Shown in pieces: positions 8,634-17,452 of a stretch of 64,000 nt of DNA. Source of the DNA: an uncultured Candidatus Melainabacteria bacterium (GTDB lineage: Bacteria > Cyanobacteriota > Vampirovibrionia > Gastranaerophilales > Gastranaerophilaceae); NCBI GenBank assembly GCA_934667125.1, contig CAKULF010000002.1:1-64000 (forward strand), given 5' to 3'. Numbering within the stretch: position 1 is the stretch's first letter; the number at the start of each line of letters is the position of its first letter. The notes under the pieces were generated by a model. That model made no database searches. It worked only from the letters and a program-made list of their open reading frames with translations, and had not been told where the DNA came from. The translations under genes were made by a program, and so were the position numbers.

Positions 8634-11600
8634 ATGCTAATTAATTCAAGCTGTGTTACAAATCGCACCGAGATTTTAATTGATGAGTACATAAAACTGT
8701 TAAAAAGCGGAATTGACAGCGAAAAAATTTTGGTGCTTGTTCAAAATTCCAAAAAGAAAAAAGAGTTTTTAGATAAAATTAAAGAAAAATCTGACGTTGG
8801 AAATATCGGAAACTTAAAGATATATAGCTTTTACGGCTTGATTTATAACTATATCTTAGATAATTGGTGCGTTGTTGAAAATTCGATTAAAGACAAAAAT
8901 AATTGCAAAATCATTCCAAACCTTTGCGGATTGGAAATTTCACAATATATTTTCAAAGAATGTATTAAAGAAGTTGATTTTTCGGCTTATAATTCAAAGA
9001 CAAACCTCTTGCACCAACTGTTTCGCCGTTTTTCTCTGATTAATCTTAATTCTTTATCGAAAGATGAAATTTCAAAAAGAGAAAAGATTTTAAAGGAGGG
9101 TTTTACAAACGAAATTAATTTAGCGATTAATAAATATAAGCTCAAAACCATTGATTTAAGGGCTTTTGACTATATCAGACAAATTAATCTTTTTGAATAT
9201 TTATATAAAAAAATCAAAAACAAGTTTGAATATGTTTTTTTAGATGATGGCGATGAGATTGTGCCTGCTTTAGTTGAATATTTAAAATTCATCAAAAACG
9301 ATATTAAGAAATTTTTTGTTGGCTATGATTCCCTTGGTTCTTCTCGTCTTGGGTATTTGGGCGCTATTAATATTGATTTTGAAAATTTATTAGGCGAAAA
9401 AGCGCTAACACCAAACTTTGAAAATGAAAAAATTACTAGCGCTAAAAAAATATTTGATGACGTTAAAAATGGCGAAAATATTGAACTTGACAATATCAAG
9501 ACATTTAGTTTTTTAAGAAGAAACGAAATGATAGATGAAGTTATAGCTTCAATTAAAAATCTTATAAATGACGGAGTGAAACTTTCTGAAATAGCAATAA
9601 TAACGCCTGTTTGCGACGATTTTTTAAAAAGCAATTTAGCTAAATCCAATCTTAATTTCAACTTTATTTCAAAAAACGAAAAACTAAATCAAAATCATAT
9701 TATTAATTTAATTTTAGAATTTTTGAAGATTATAAATGACAAAAATAATACCGATATTTCCTATTATTCCTTGAAAAACATCCTAATTTCGCTTTTAAAA
9801 ATTGATAAAATTGAAGCGCTCAAACTTGTTCAAGAATACAAAACCGAAAGAGAAATGAAAAATGTTAATATTTTAGATTTAATAAAAAGCAAGGAAAATT
9901 ATCAAAATTTAATTGAATTTATTAACAAAATAAGGTTTGAAAAGCTCTCATATCAAATATATTCAACCGTTAAAGAATTTGTTGAAATTGATAAGGATTT
10001 AAGAAAAGATATTATTAAAATCAACCAACTTTTAAAACAGGTTTATGATTTTGAAGAGGTTTTTTGTGATGTTGATAACAATGAGCTTTTAATTCAGCTT
10101 GAAAACACGATTATATCTGAAAATCCGCTATCTGACGAAGAGATAGAAGAAAATGCCATTATTGTTTCTTCCGCTCAAAAAATTATCGATTATTCTTTTA
10201 AAACAAAATATCAATTTTTGCTTGATGTTAACAACGAAAATTGGCTAAAGCAAGATATAGGTCCGCTTTACAACGCTTGGGTTATGCAAAAAAGCTGGCA
10301 GAAAGATAGTTTCGAGCTTGAAGATAATATTGAATTAACAAAAGATAGAACCGCAAGAACCCTCTATAAGCTTTATTTATTGAGCGATTGCACCTATTTA
10401 TATTCAACTTCTTATGATTCAAACGGGCTGGAAAATTTTTCAGGAATTGATAAATATTTTTCATACAAAACCGAAGTTCAAGAAAAAAAAGCCAAACCAA
10501 TCGCCCCAAGACCAGACCAGCAAGCCGTTTTAGACTATAAAAAAGGAACAATGTCTGTTCTTGCAACGGCAGGAAGCGGAAAAACAACAATAATGCTGCT
10601 TTTGGTTGAAAAAATATTATCTGGCGAAATATTGGACAGTGTTGAGCCTAAAAATATTTTTGTTTTGACTTTTATGGAGTCTGCTGCTAGAAATTTCAAA
10701 GAAAGAATTAAATCAAGATACCCGTCTTTAAAGGAATTGCCCAATATTTCAACCATTCACGGGCTTGCGCTTAGAATTATAAAAGAAAATAATAACTATT
10801 CAAGGCTCGGTTTGGACTATGATTTTGAAATTATAGACGAGATTAAAAGAAGCGCAATATTGTCTGAAATAACCTATAGTCTTGGCATTCCGCAGGATAA
10901 GACATCATTATATGATAGTGCTATATCGGCTTATAAAAATGAGCTTGCGATTTTTGGGGATTTTAATTGCACAAATAATTTGTTTTTGAATGTTTTTAAT
11001 TCTTATCAAAATGCCCTCAAAAAGCAGAATTTGCTGGATTATGACGATTTATTGTTCTTGTCTTTAAAACTTTTAAAGGAAAACCCCGATATTTTAAGCT
11101 ATTATCAAGATTTAGTTAAAATTATAATTGAAGATGAGGCGCAAGATAGTTCCTATGTTCAGCAAAATTTAATTCTGCTTTTGGGCGGAAAACACAAAAA
11201 TATTATAAGATGTGGGGATATTAACCAAGCCATAACTTCTACTTTCACAAATTCGGATGTTGAAGGGTTTAGGGAATTTATCAAAAATTCATATAATGTT
11301 CAAATGGATAGATGTCAAAGATGTGCAACGGGCGTGCTGGATTGCGCTAATAATGTTGTAAAATGGGCAAATACGACTGAATTTAAGCCGTTTTCGGATT
11401 TGATTATGAAACCGGTTGAAAACGTTAATATTGTTGATAAAAACGCTGTAACTATTCAAACTTTTCCGTCTGAAAAAAATGAAGAAGAGTTCATATTACA
11501 AACTTTAAATACCATAAAACAAAATGACCAAAACGCAACAAGCGCAATACTTTTGAGGTCGAATTTTGCAATAAATAAATGGGATAAATTATTAAAAGAA

Positions 11601-12413
11601 AACAAGATAAAAACATTTAAAAATTCTGATAATTTAATAAATAATCCTGTATATCGAAGTGTGGTCTTGATTTTGGAGTATATTTCAAATCCTTATGACA
11701 ATAAAAAATTACTTGAAATTGCCCAAAATTTGTTTGAACTTAAAAAATATGACTTCAAAACCGTTCAATATGTTCAAAATCTTGATAAACCGATGTTTTT
11801 TAGCCCGAATTTTGAAGAGCAATTTTATTGGGATATGACTTATTTTCTATACCTGAATTGCGCTAATATGTACGATTTAGCCTATACGATAGCTGATACA
11901 TATTTTTCAAATTCAAAAGAAAAAGAAAACATTCCTCTTGTTGCGACGATAGCTTCAAAAATTTTCCAAGGTCAAAAAACTTTTGAAAATACAGTTAAAA
12001 AAATGAGAGAAATTCAATTTAAAAACAATTTTTCAAACATCAAGCTTTTTACTTCAAACGACGAAGAAAAGGAAAACGCTGTCCAGATAATGACTTTGCA
12101 CAAGTCAAAGGGCGACGAGTTTGATTATGTTTTTATTCCTGAATTGACTCAAGAAAATATGTGTTTCAACAAAAATGAGTATAAATTGAAAGAAAATAGC
12201 CAATTTATTCAAAAAATTAAAAAATATCCAAAAAGCGACGACGAATTAAAAAAAGATATTATTGAAGAAAACTTCAGACTGATTTATGTTGGAATTACAA
12301 GAGCGAAAAAGAAGCTGTATATGTCGACTTCGAGCCATTATAAGTGGTTTTTTAAAGATAAAGAATTTAAAGAATCGGAAATTTTTGAGGGGTTGAAAAA
12401 TGAAAAAAATTGA
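8634..12413 (+). CDS. Fused double SF1 helicase (AddB-like half plus UvrD/AddA-like half)
   Basis: 1259 aa from ATG 8634. The C-terminal half (about 630-1259) is a complete UvrD-type helicase: Q-motif RPDQQAVLDY, Walker A ATAGSGKT (about 643-650), Walker B IIIEDEAQD, motif III IRCGDINQAI, motif V TLHKSKGDEFDYVF and motif VI YVGITRAKKKLY. The N-terminal 620 residues have the same general plan but are degenerate: the P-loop position reads SSCVTNRTE, a Walker-B-like VFLDDGDE remains, and a late segment DVNNENWLKQDIGPL resembles AddB-type proteins. One chain therefore mimics an AddA/AddB-like pair. The next gene, overlapping by 14 bases, is a RecB-family nuclease. The likely role is double-strand break processing or replication repair. 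Confidence 0.85.
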   Translation: MLINSSCVTNRTEILIDEYIKLLKSGIDSEKILVLVQNSKKKKEFLDKIKEKSDVGNIGNLKIYSFYGLIYNYILDNWCVVENSIKDKNNCKIIPNLCGLEISQYIFKECIKEVDFSAYNSKTNLLHQLFRRFSLINLNSLSKDEISKREKILKEGFTNEINLAINKYKLKTIDLRAFDYIRQINLFEYLYKKIKNKFEYVFLDDGDEIVPALVEYLKFIKNDIKKFFVGYDSLGSSRLGYLGAINIDFENLLGEKALTPNFENEKITSAKKIFDDVKNGENIELDNIKTFSFLRRNEMIDEVIASIKNLINDGVKLSEIAIITPVCDDFLKSNLAKSNLNFNFISKNEKLNQNHIINLILEFLKIINDKNNTDISYYSLKNILISLLKIDKIEALKLVQEYKTEREMKNVNILDLIKSKENYQNLIEFINKIRFEKLSYQIYSTVKEFVEIDKDLRKDIIKINQLLKQVYDFEEVFCDVDNNELLIQLENTIISENPLSDEEIEENAIIVSSAQKIIDYSFKTKYQFLLDVNNENWLKQDIGPLYNAWVMQKSWQKDSFELEDNIELTKDRTARTLYKLYLLSDCTYLYSTSYDSNGLENFSGIDKYFSYKTEVQEKKAKPIAPRPDQQAVLDYKKGTMSVLATAGSGKTTIMLLLVEKILSGEILDSVEPKNIFVLTFMESAARNFKERIKSRYPSLKELPNISTIHGLALRIIKENNNYSRLGLDYDFEIIDEIKRSAILSEITYSLGIPQDKTSLYDSAISAYKNELAIFGDFNCTNNLFLNVFNSYQNALKKQNLLDYDDLLFLSLKLLKENPDILSYYQDLVKIIIEDEAQDSSYVQQNLILLLGGKHKNIIRCGDINQAITSTFTNSDVEGFREFIKNSYNVQMDRCQRCATGVLDCANNVVKWANTTEFKPFSDLIMKPVENVNIVDKNAVTIQTFPSEKNEEEFILQTLNTIKQNDQNATSAILLRSNFAINKWDKLLKENKIKTFKNSDNLINNPVYRSVVLILEYISNPYDNKKLLEIAQNLFELKKYDFKTVQYVQNLDKPMFFSPNFEEQFYWDMTYFLYLNCANMYDLAYTIADTYFSNSKEKENIPLVATIASKIFQGQKTFENTVKKMREIQFKNNFSNIKLFTSNDEEKENAVQIMTLHKSKGDEFDYVFIPELTQENMCFNKNEYKLKENSQFIQKIKKYPKSDDELKKDIIEENFRLIYVGITRAKKKLYMSTSSHYKWFFKDKEFKESEIFEGLKNEKN

Positions 12414-13005
12414 CACTTTTAGCGCTAATTCACTTAAACTCCTTGAAAAAAGCCAAAAAGAGTTTATAGATAGATACATTTATAATCTTGATATTTTTAA
12501 AAAAGACCCAAGAAGTGAGCTTGGGCAAAAATTTCATAGCCTTATTTGCGCTTATATCAAGGGTTTTGAGATTGAAAAAGCAACGCTTGAACTTGATGAA
12601 AAAGAAAAAGAAATTTGGCAAAAACTCAAAGTTGAAATTGATAAAATTAAAAAATATTTTATCAAAAACGAATATTCTTTTTTGATAAAAGAAAGCCATA
12701 ATGGCGAATATTACTATCTTACAGGCAGATTTGACGGAATTGCAAAAATAAATGATGAATATATTATTTATGATTGGAAAACCTTGAATTTGCCCAAAGA
12801 CCCCGAAAATGACTTGCAGACAGTTGTTTATCTTTTTTGCGCTTCAAAAATTTTTAAAAGCGAAAAAATCAAGATGAGATATCTTTCAATTGAAAAATTA
12901 AATAGCGTTGAAATTTGCTTTAAGGATGAAAAAATCTATAAAACAAGAATTGAGAGGGTTTTAGAAAAAAATCGCATAAATTCTTATAAAAATGATGTAA
13001 TATAA
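12400..13005 (+). CDS. PD-(D/E)XK nuclease, RecB/Cas4-like
   Basis: 201 aa. Motifs of the RecB nuclease family are visible in order: GQKFHSLICAYIKGFE (conserved His), GRFDGIAK (metal-binding Asp), IIYDWKT (D-W-K variant of the catalytic D/ExK) and QTVVYLF (QxxxY). SD GAGGGG lies inside the helicase gene's end and the reading frames overlap by 14 bases, so the two are translated together. It likely supplies the nuclease missing from the fused helicase protein, making a helicase-nuclease complex comparable to AddAB or AdnAB. Its end overlaps the convergent small membrane protein. Confidence 0.82.
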   Translation: MKKIDTFSANSLKLLEKSQKEFIDRYIYNLDIFKKDPRSELGQKFHSLICAYIKGFEIEKATLELDEKEKEIWQKLKVEIDKIKKYFIKNEYSFLIKESHNGEYYYLTGRFDGIAKINDEYIIYDWKTLNLPKDPENDLQTVVYLFCASKIFKSEKIKMRYLSIEKLNSVEICFKDEKIYKTRIERVLEKNRINSYKNDVI

Positions 13006-13233
13006 AAACGCTAAAACAATGCTATAGAGCTGTTTTCTGTGATATTTTGGGGAAAAAACATAAAAAATTGAACCAATAATTAATAAACTTAATTCAATCA
13101 TCGAATAGGTTTGATTTGAAAGATAAATATGAAAAATCCTTCTTAAAGCAATGGGCGCAAGAGTTATAGCCAACATTGCCAAAAATATAAAAATAAAACC
13201 TGTTATAAAATATTTTTTCTGTCCTTTAAACAT
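12961..13233 (-). CDS. Small three-helix membrane protein, unknown
   Basis: 90 aa with three hydrophobic segments (about 8-30, 43-60 and 67-88) separated by basic loops (LRRIFHIY; KYHRKQLY). No known motif was found. It follows the second WYL regulator by six bases on the same strand and overlaps the convergent nuclease gene by 45 bases. The hydrophobic pattern is strong enough to accept it as real, but there is no SD, so it depends on coupling with the upstream gene. Confidence 0.5.
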   Translation of the reverse strand: MFKGQKKYFITGFIFIFLAMLAITLAPIALRRIFHIYLSNQTYSMIELSLLIIGSIFYVFSPKYHRKQLYSIVLAFLYYIIFIRIYAIFF

Positions 13234-13239
13234 TATGCT

Positions 13240-14118
13240 TTAATTATCATTTAATCTAGTTAGATTATCAAGTGATTTTTCAATAAATTTTTTAAAATTT
13301 TCAACATCTTGCGTAGGCTGCACAATTCGACACAAAACATCATAGCGAATTAAGCGCTTGAAGAGCTTTTCCTTGTCGACCGAAGAATTAATTACAACAA
13401 TTTTATCTTTTGAAGCTTCTATTATTCTTTCATCCTCTTTTAAAAGATAATTTTTAGCAAGCCGACCCGTCAATTCAAAAATTGTTTCATTAATTGAAGC
13501 GCAATATTTTTTCCTTTCAACGGGCAACATTTTAATAATTTCTGAGGATAAAATTTCTTTTAGGGTTTTTGTTTTTGTATCTTCAAAAATGAAAAATATT
13601 TTTTCTTCCTCGGCTAAAACCCTCACAGGATAAAGTGTTTGCTCTTTTTTATCTTTTGTTGTGATTTTTAAAAACAATTTATCATCAACGCATTTTTGAA
13701 ATTTTTCAATTTTTTCTTTACTTGAATTTTCGCAAATTGTGTTCTTGAAAAACTCATATTTTTCAATCAATTCTTCTTCTGTTTTTAAATTCGTCAAAGA
13801 AAGAAAATCGTTAGTGATTTTAAAAAGATTGTTTGTAATTTTATTTGGCAAAAATTTAAGACTCAAAGTTAGATAATGTGCAAGCAAACTGGTATTTAGA
13901 TTTGATAATTTTAAAACATTTTTAAAATAATTTATTTTATATTTTTTATTTCTCTTAACTAAATTAAAGCCCGCTTTTTTAATTATAGTCAGATATCTTG
14001 AAAAAGTGTTAGATGAAATTTCAAAATGCTCCATCAACTCTTCCTTTGAAAAATATTTTTCACAAAGCAAAAGTGCCATTTCTATTGGAATTTTATGATT
14101 TTCAATATTATTTTGCAT
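13240..14118 (-). CDS. WYL-domain transcriptional regulator (second of a pair)
   Basis: 292 aa. The N-terminal helix-turn-helix (about 15-60; MEHFEISSNTFSRYLTIIKK) is followed by a helical linker. A WYL-like beta domain (about 145-200; LFLKITTKDKKEQTLYPVRVL) and a C-terminal WCX-like extension (about 225-290; EASKDKIVVINSS...LFKRLIRY) complete the protein. The upstream gene encodes a protein of the same plan and the two frames overlap by 11 bases. Such tandem arrangements recall PafB/PafC, which sense DNA damage through single-stranded DNA. The neighbour across the convergent border is a repair helicase-nuclease, but no shared promoter is seen. Confidence 0.7.
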   Translation of the reverse strand: MQNNIENHKIPIEMALLLCEKYFSKEELMEHFEISSNTFSRYLTIIKKAGFNLVKRNKKYKINYFKNVLKLSNLNTSLLAHYLTLSLKFLPNKITNNLFKITNDFLSLTNLKTEEELIEKYEFFKNTICENSSKEKIEKFQKCVDDKLFLKITTKDKKEQTLYPVRVLAEEEKIFFIFEDTKTKTLKEILSSEIIKMLPVERKKYCASINETIFELTGRLAKNYLLKEDERIIEASKDKIVVINSSVDKEKLFKRLIRYDVLCRIVQPTQDVENFKKFIEKSLDNLTRLNDN

Positions 14119-15019
14119 AATTTTTCTCGTAATTCTTTTTAATCATTTCCAATTTTTCAATCAACAAATCCTTGATTTTGCCTTTTGAAACAAAAATAAC
14201 ATCAGGACAAAAATATAAAAGCCTTTGAACTTGGCGAAATTCATCGTTTAGAGGGGCTTTTATCATGACAAATTTATTATTCTTTTCAATAACTTCCTCA
14301 TTTTTTTCAAGATTTATTTTATCAAACAATTTTCTTGTAATTTTATATGTGAAATTTTGAGTTTCAATATTAAATTCAACGTTCTTTTTTACAACTTTTT
14401 TAACTGAAAAAATGTTTTCAACAGGCAAACGAAAAAGATTATCGCCATCCTTTAAAACGCCGATTAGATACATTCTTTGACTCATTTTGCTCAATTTTAC
14501 TTTACTGCAATGAAATTCAATAAGCTTGATTTTATTTTCTTTTGGCAAAATATATTCCAAAATAATAATATCTTTTTGGGCGCAATGCCCCTCTAAAATA
14601 TCAATCAAACCCCAATTAACGCTTGAAAAATAGCCAAAATCCAAAAATTTCTTTTTAATTTCCGTATTTTCAATATAAAAAGATAATTTATAAAATAATT
14701 CCATCAATTCACGAATATATTTATAATTTTTTTGCGCAAAAATAAGACGTTTAATTTCGGCTAAAACCTTGATATCATTGTCATCTAGGCAAATATTAGG
14801 ATTTTGTGTATCAATTTTATAGGTTTTTTCTTTATCTTTTTTATTGATTTCAATTTTTAATTTATAGCTTGATAATTTTTTGATATAACCTAGAAGCGTC
14901 TGTTCTTTTAGCTCCACCCCAAATTTTAAAAACTCGTCTAAAAGCTCTTTTTTGGTATATTCCTTATTTAAGAGCAAATTCAAAAGAAAAAGAATTTTAG
15001 TAACATTTGAAATTTTCAT
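14108..15019 (-). CDS. WYL-domain transcriptional regulator (first of a pair)
   Basis: 303 aa. A DeoR-like winged helix at the N-terminus (KKELLDEFLKFGVELKEQTLLGYIKKL) is followed by a linker, then a WYL core (about 145-215). The core shows the conserved strand order and the SQRMYLIGVL segment where the WYL motif normally stands, followed by LFRLPVENI. The C-terminal WCX-type part ends near 300. WYL domains usually bind a nucleic acid or nucleotide ligand and switch DNA binding. A TATAAT box lies 13 bases before the ATG with no SD, so the mRNA leader is very short. It is translationally coupled to the second WYL gene. Confidence 0.72.
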   Translation of the reverse strand: MKISNVTKILFLLNLLLNKEYTKKELLDEFLKFGVELKEQTLLGYIKKLSSYKLKIEINKKDKEKTYKIDTQNPNICLDDNDIKVLAEIKRLIFAQKNYKYIRELMELFYKLSFYIENTEIKKKFLDFGYFSSVNWGLIDILEGHCAQKDIIILEYILPKENKIKLIEFHCSKVKLSKMSQRMYLIGVLKDGDNLFRLPVENIFSVKKVVKKNVEFNIETQNFTYKITRKLFDKINLEKNEEVIEKNNKFVMIKAPLNDEFRQVQRLLYFCPDVIFVSKGKIKDLLIEKLEMIKKNYEKNYAK

Positions 15020-15086
15020 AAGACTAAAAACAATTATAAACTAAATTTTTCATTCGTACAAATGTAGTAAATTATTTTTCAAAAAC

Positions 15087-15113
15087 TTGACTTTATGAAA
15101 ATACCGCTATAAT
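15087..15113 (+). promoter_or_regulatory. Promoter of the S1 gene
   Basis: TTGACT (15087-15092) and TATAAT (15108-15113) with a short 15-base spacer. The likely start is near 15120, giving a leader of about 20 bases with GGGGAAAA as SD. Confidence 0.55.
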
Positions 15114-15140
15114 TAAGATATAGACGATACGGGGAAAAAT

Positions 15141-16172
15141 ATGCTAAATGATGTTGATTTTCAAGAATTACTTGAAAAATATGATTACAATTATTCAATA
15201 GGGGATGTTGTTAAAGGGCGAATTGTTTCGATTGAGAAAGATTGTGTTTTTGTTGATATCAAAGCAAAAGCGAATGCGTGTTGTCCGATTTGGGAAGTGT
15301 TGCTTGAAAAAAATCAAAATTTAGCTGACGTTTTTGAAGTTAATCAAGAATATGATTTTATGATTAATTCTGCGCAAGACGAGAACGGGGTTTTTTATCT
15401 GTCTTATAAAAAAGTTGCAATTTGCAAGAATATTGAAGTTTTAAAAGAAAAATTTGAAAACAATGAAACCATTAAAGGAACAATTATAAATATCACTAAA
15501 GGCGGCGCAATTGTAAGCGTTATGGGGATTAGAGGGTTTGTTCCATTAAGTCATTTAAGAGTTGAAAACATCCAAACAGGGCAAGAAATAGAACTTAAAG
15601 TTTTAAGTATAGATACAAAAGAAAATAATTTCATTTTCTCAAATAAAAAAGTGTACTCACAAGCCCTTGAAGAAGTTAGAAAAGATATTTTAGAAAAAAT
15701 CGAACTAAATATGGTTATAAAAGGCAGTGTTGTACGCCTTACTGATTTCGGCGCATTTATAGATATTGGCGGATTAGACGGTTTGTTGCCATTATCACAA
15801 ATTTCTTGGGGTTGGATTGATAATCCTGCTGATATCTTGAAATGTGGCGAGAAAATTGACGTTGAAATTATTGGAATAGATAAAGAAAAACAAAGAGTGT
15901 CCTTGTCTTTAAGAAATCTTCAAGAAAATCCTTGGCCAAAAGCGCAAGATTTTATTAAAGATAAGGAAACCTTAAAAGGAAAAGTCACCAGAATTAAGCC
16001 TTTTGGAACATTTATAGAAATTTATCCTAATGTTGAAGGGTTAATTAACAATAAGCAAATTAAAGAATACACAGAAAAATATAATAAGCCGCTAAACCTA
16101 AACGACGAGCTTGAAGTTAAGATTACGAGGTTTGACGCTCAAAATCAAAAAATTAATCTTGAAATAATATAA
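15141..16172 (+). CDS. rpsA: 30S ribosomal protein S1-like, four S1 repeats
   Basis: 343 aa RNA-binding protein that helps mRNA bind the ribosome. Four S1 (OB) domains are visible: about 18-92 (GDVVKGRIVSIEKDCVFVDI), 105-170 (IKGTIINITKGGAIVSVMGIRGFVPLSHL), 185-255 (IKGSVVRLTDFGAFIDIGGLDGLLPLSQIS) and 270-340 (LKGKVTRIKPFGTFIEIYPNVEGLI). Short S1 proteins of this size are typical of cyanobacteria and relatives rather than the six-domain enterobacterial form. SD GGGGAAAA. Confidence 0.9.
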   Translation: MLNDVDFQELLEKYDYNYSIGDVVKGRIVSIEKDCVFVDIKAKANACCPIWEVLLEKNQNLADVFEVNQEYDFMINSAQDENGVFYLSYKKVAICKNIEVLKEKFENNETIKGTIINITKGGAIVSVMGIRGFVPLSHLRVENIQTGQEIELKVLSIDTKENNFIFSNKKVYSQALEEVRKDILEKIELNMVIKGSVVRLTDFGAFIDIGGLDGLLPLSQISWGWIDNPADILKCGEKIDVEIIGIDKEKQRVSLSLRNLQENPWPKAQDFIKDKETLKGKVTRIKPFGTFIEIYPNVEGLINNKQIKEYTEKYNKPLNLNDELEVKITRFDAQNQKINLEII

Positions 16173-16180
16173 CTTATAAG

Positions 16181-16645
16181 TTATTTTTCTTCTTCATCTT
16201 TTGAATAGGTAACAAAAGATGGCGGCTTAATTACTGTTCTTGCAATCATTTCGCCTTTTTTGTCATAAGTTGTTAAAATCACCATAGAAAGCTTATCGTT
16301 TGTTTCAATAGAATTACATCCTTTACAATTCAAATCAAAAGTATACGCTTCTTTTGATTTATCATAAGGGTTTTGATTAATTGAATTTAATTCTTCGCTG
16401 ACTTTTTTAGCAACATCAGACGATTTTGCTTTTGAATTTGAAGAAAATTCTTCTAAAACTTTTGAAGTGAAAACCGCATTATCAGCTTTAATTTTTGCAG
16501 CCATCATCACTTGTTCGGATTTGAAAAATTTTGGAGAATAATATATTCCAAGCGCAACAAAAACAATGATTAGAGCGCTTATTTCAATTGCTGTTATTTT
16601 TTTTATTTTGCATAAATTAAAATCAAACTTCATATTTTTCTCCAA
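16181..16645 (-). CDS. Membrane-anchored protein of unknown function
   Basis: 154 aa. A short cytoplasmic start (about 1-17) precedes one hydrophobic segment (ITAIEISALIIVFVALGIYY, about 18-37). An extracytoplasmic domain follows with a helical part and a C-terminal strand-rich part (TYDKKGEMIARTVIKP) and two Cys in a CKGC motif. The N-terminus resembles minor pseudopilins in having a helix at the membrane, but there is no prepilin cleavage motif. It is the last gene of the lptB-lptF run, 6 bases after the glycosidase gene; SD GGAG. Confidence 0.6.
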   Translation of the reverse strand: MEKNMKFDFNLCKIKKITAIEISALIIVFVALGIYYSPKFFKSEQVMMAAKIKADNAVFTSKVLEEFSSNSKAKSSDVAKKVSEELNSINQNPYDKSKEAYTFDLNCKGCNSIETNDKLSMVILTTYDKKGEMIARTVIKPPSFVTYSKDEEEK

Positions 16646-16651
16646 TAAAAC

Positions 16652-17452
16652 TTATTTTTCTATAACCAAAAATGATTTAACTTTTCTTTGATATCTGCCA
16701 ACTGAGCCGATTGAAACGTTTTTATAATCAATACTTGTCGACAAACCGCCATCAAGCGCTAAGATTTTTTTAAGTTTCAAATTTTTTCTCATATAATCTC
16801 TCATTTCGTTGGCGTCAACTTTGTAATCTTTGGTAAAAATCACAACATAAAGGTCTTTACCTCTTAAACCGATAGCCGTTCTTTCACGTCTTTTTAAGAT
16901 ATCAACACTTTGAAATTTTACCATATCATTTTCATAACTAACAAACCCCTCGCCGACTAAATCCATAGACGGATATAGCATTGGTCCAGCTTGAAGAGCG
17001 TGTTTTAAGGTATAACCATCTTCAATTGGTTCGTCGTGGTAGTTTATATCAAATTTTAATTTACCTTTTTTATCTTCTAAAATTCTAAGTTCTGCTCTTG
17101 ATAGAACTTTTTCCAAGCGATCTTGTTTTTTTAAATCGTCGCAAAGTCTTGTGTTGTTTTTAACTTCGGTTTTTAAATCCCCGTCAATTGTAACATAAGA
17201 TACGCTTTCGCCCGTTTTTACATCAAAAAAACCGCCATTAACAACAAGGTCATATTTTCCGCTATTGTATAATTTTTTTGTTGTCATCAAGCTTGATGCC
17301 ATATAAGGTTTGATTTTTTCACCATATTTTTTTGTATTAATTTTAAAAACATAAACCCCAACGGCTGAGTCATCCATTTGAACTTTTTCTTTTGAAAAAG
17401 CCGGAAAACAAGTCATAATCAACAAAATAAACAGCGTTAAAATCTTTTTCAT
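16652..17452 (-). CDS. Exported phosphodiester glycosidase (NAGPA-like) protein
   Basis: 266 aa. Residues 1-20 are a signal peptide (KKILTLFILLIMTCFPAFS). The mature part fits the NAGPA/phosphodiester glycosidase domain: LVVNGGFFD (about 72-80), the central GLRGKDLYVVIF strand, and the late ALDGGLSTS motif (about 229-237), where the Asp-Gly-Gly is diagnostic. Members cleave or rearrange sugar phosphodiesters on cell-surface glycans. The start overlaps the lptF stop (TAATG), so the two are coupled, which fits envelope-polysaccharide work. Confidence 0.8.
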   Translation of the reverse strand: MKKILTLFILLIMTCFPAFSKEKVQMDDSAVGVYVFKINTKKYGEKIKPYMASSLMTTKKLYNSGKYDLVVNGGFFDVKTGESVSYVTIDGDLKTEVKNNTRLCDDLKKQDRLEKVLSRAELRILEDKKGKLKFDINYHDEPIEDGYTLKHALQAGPMLYPSMDLVGEGFVSYENDMVKFQSVDILKRRERTAIGLRGKDLYVVIFTKDYKVDANEMRDYMRKNLKLKKILALDGGLSTSIDYKNVSIGSVGRYQRKVKSFLVIEK

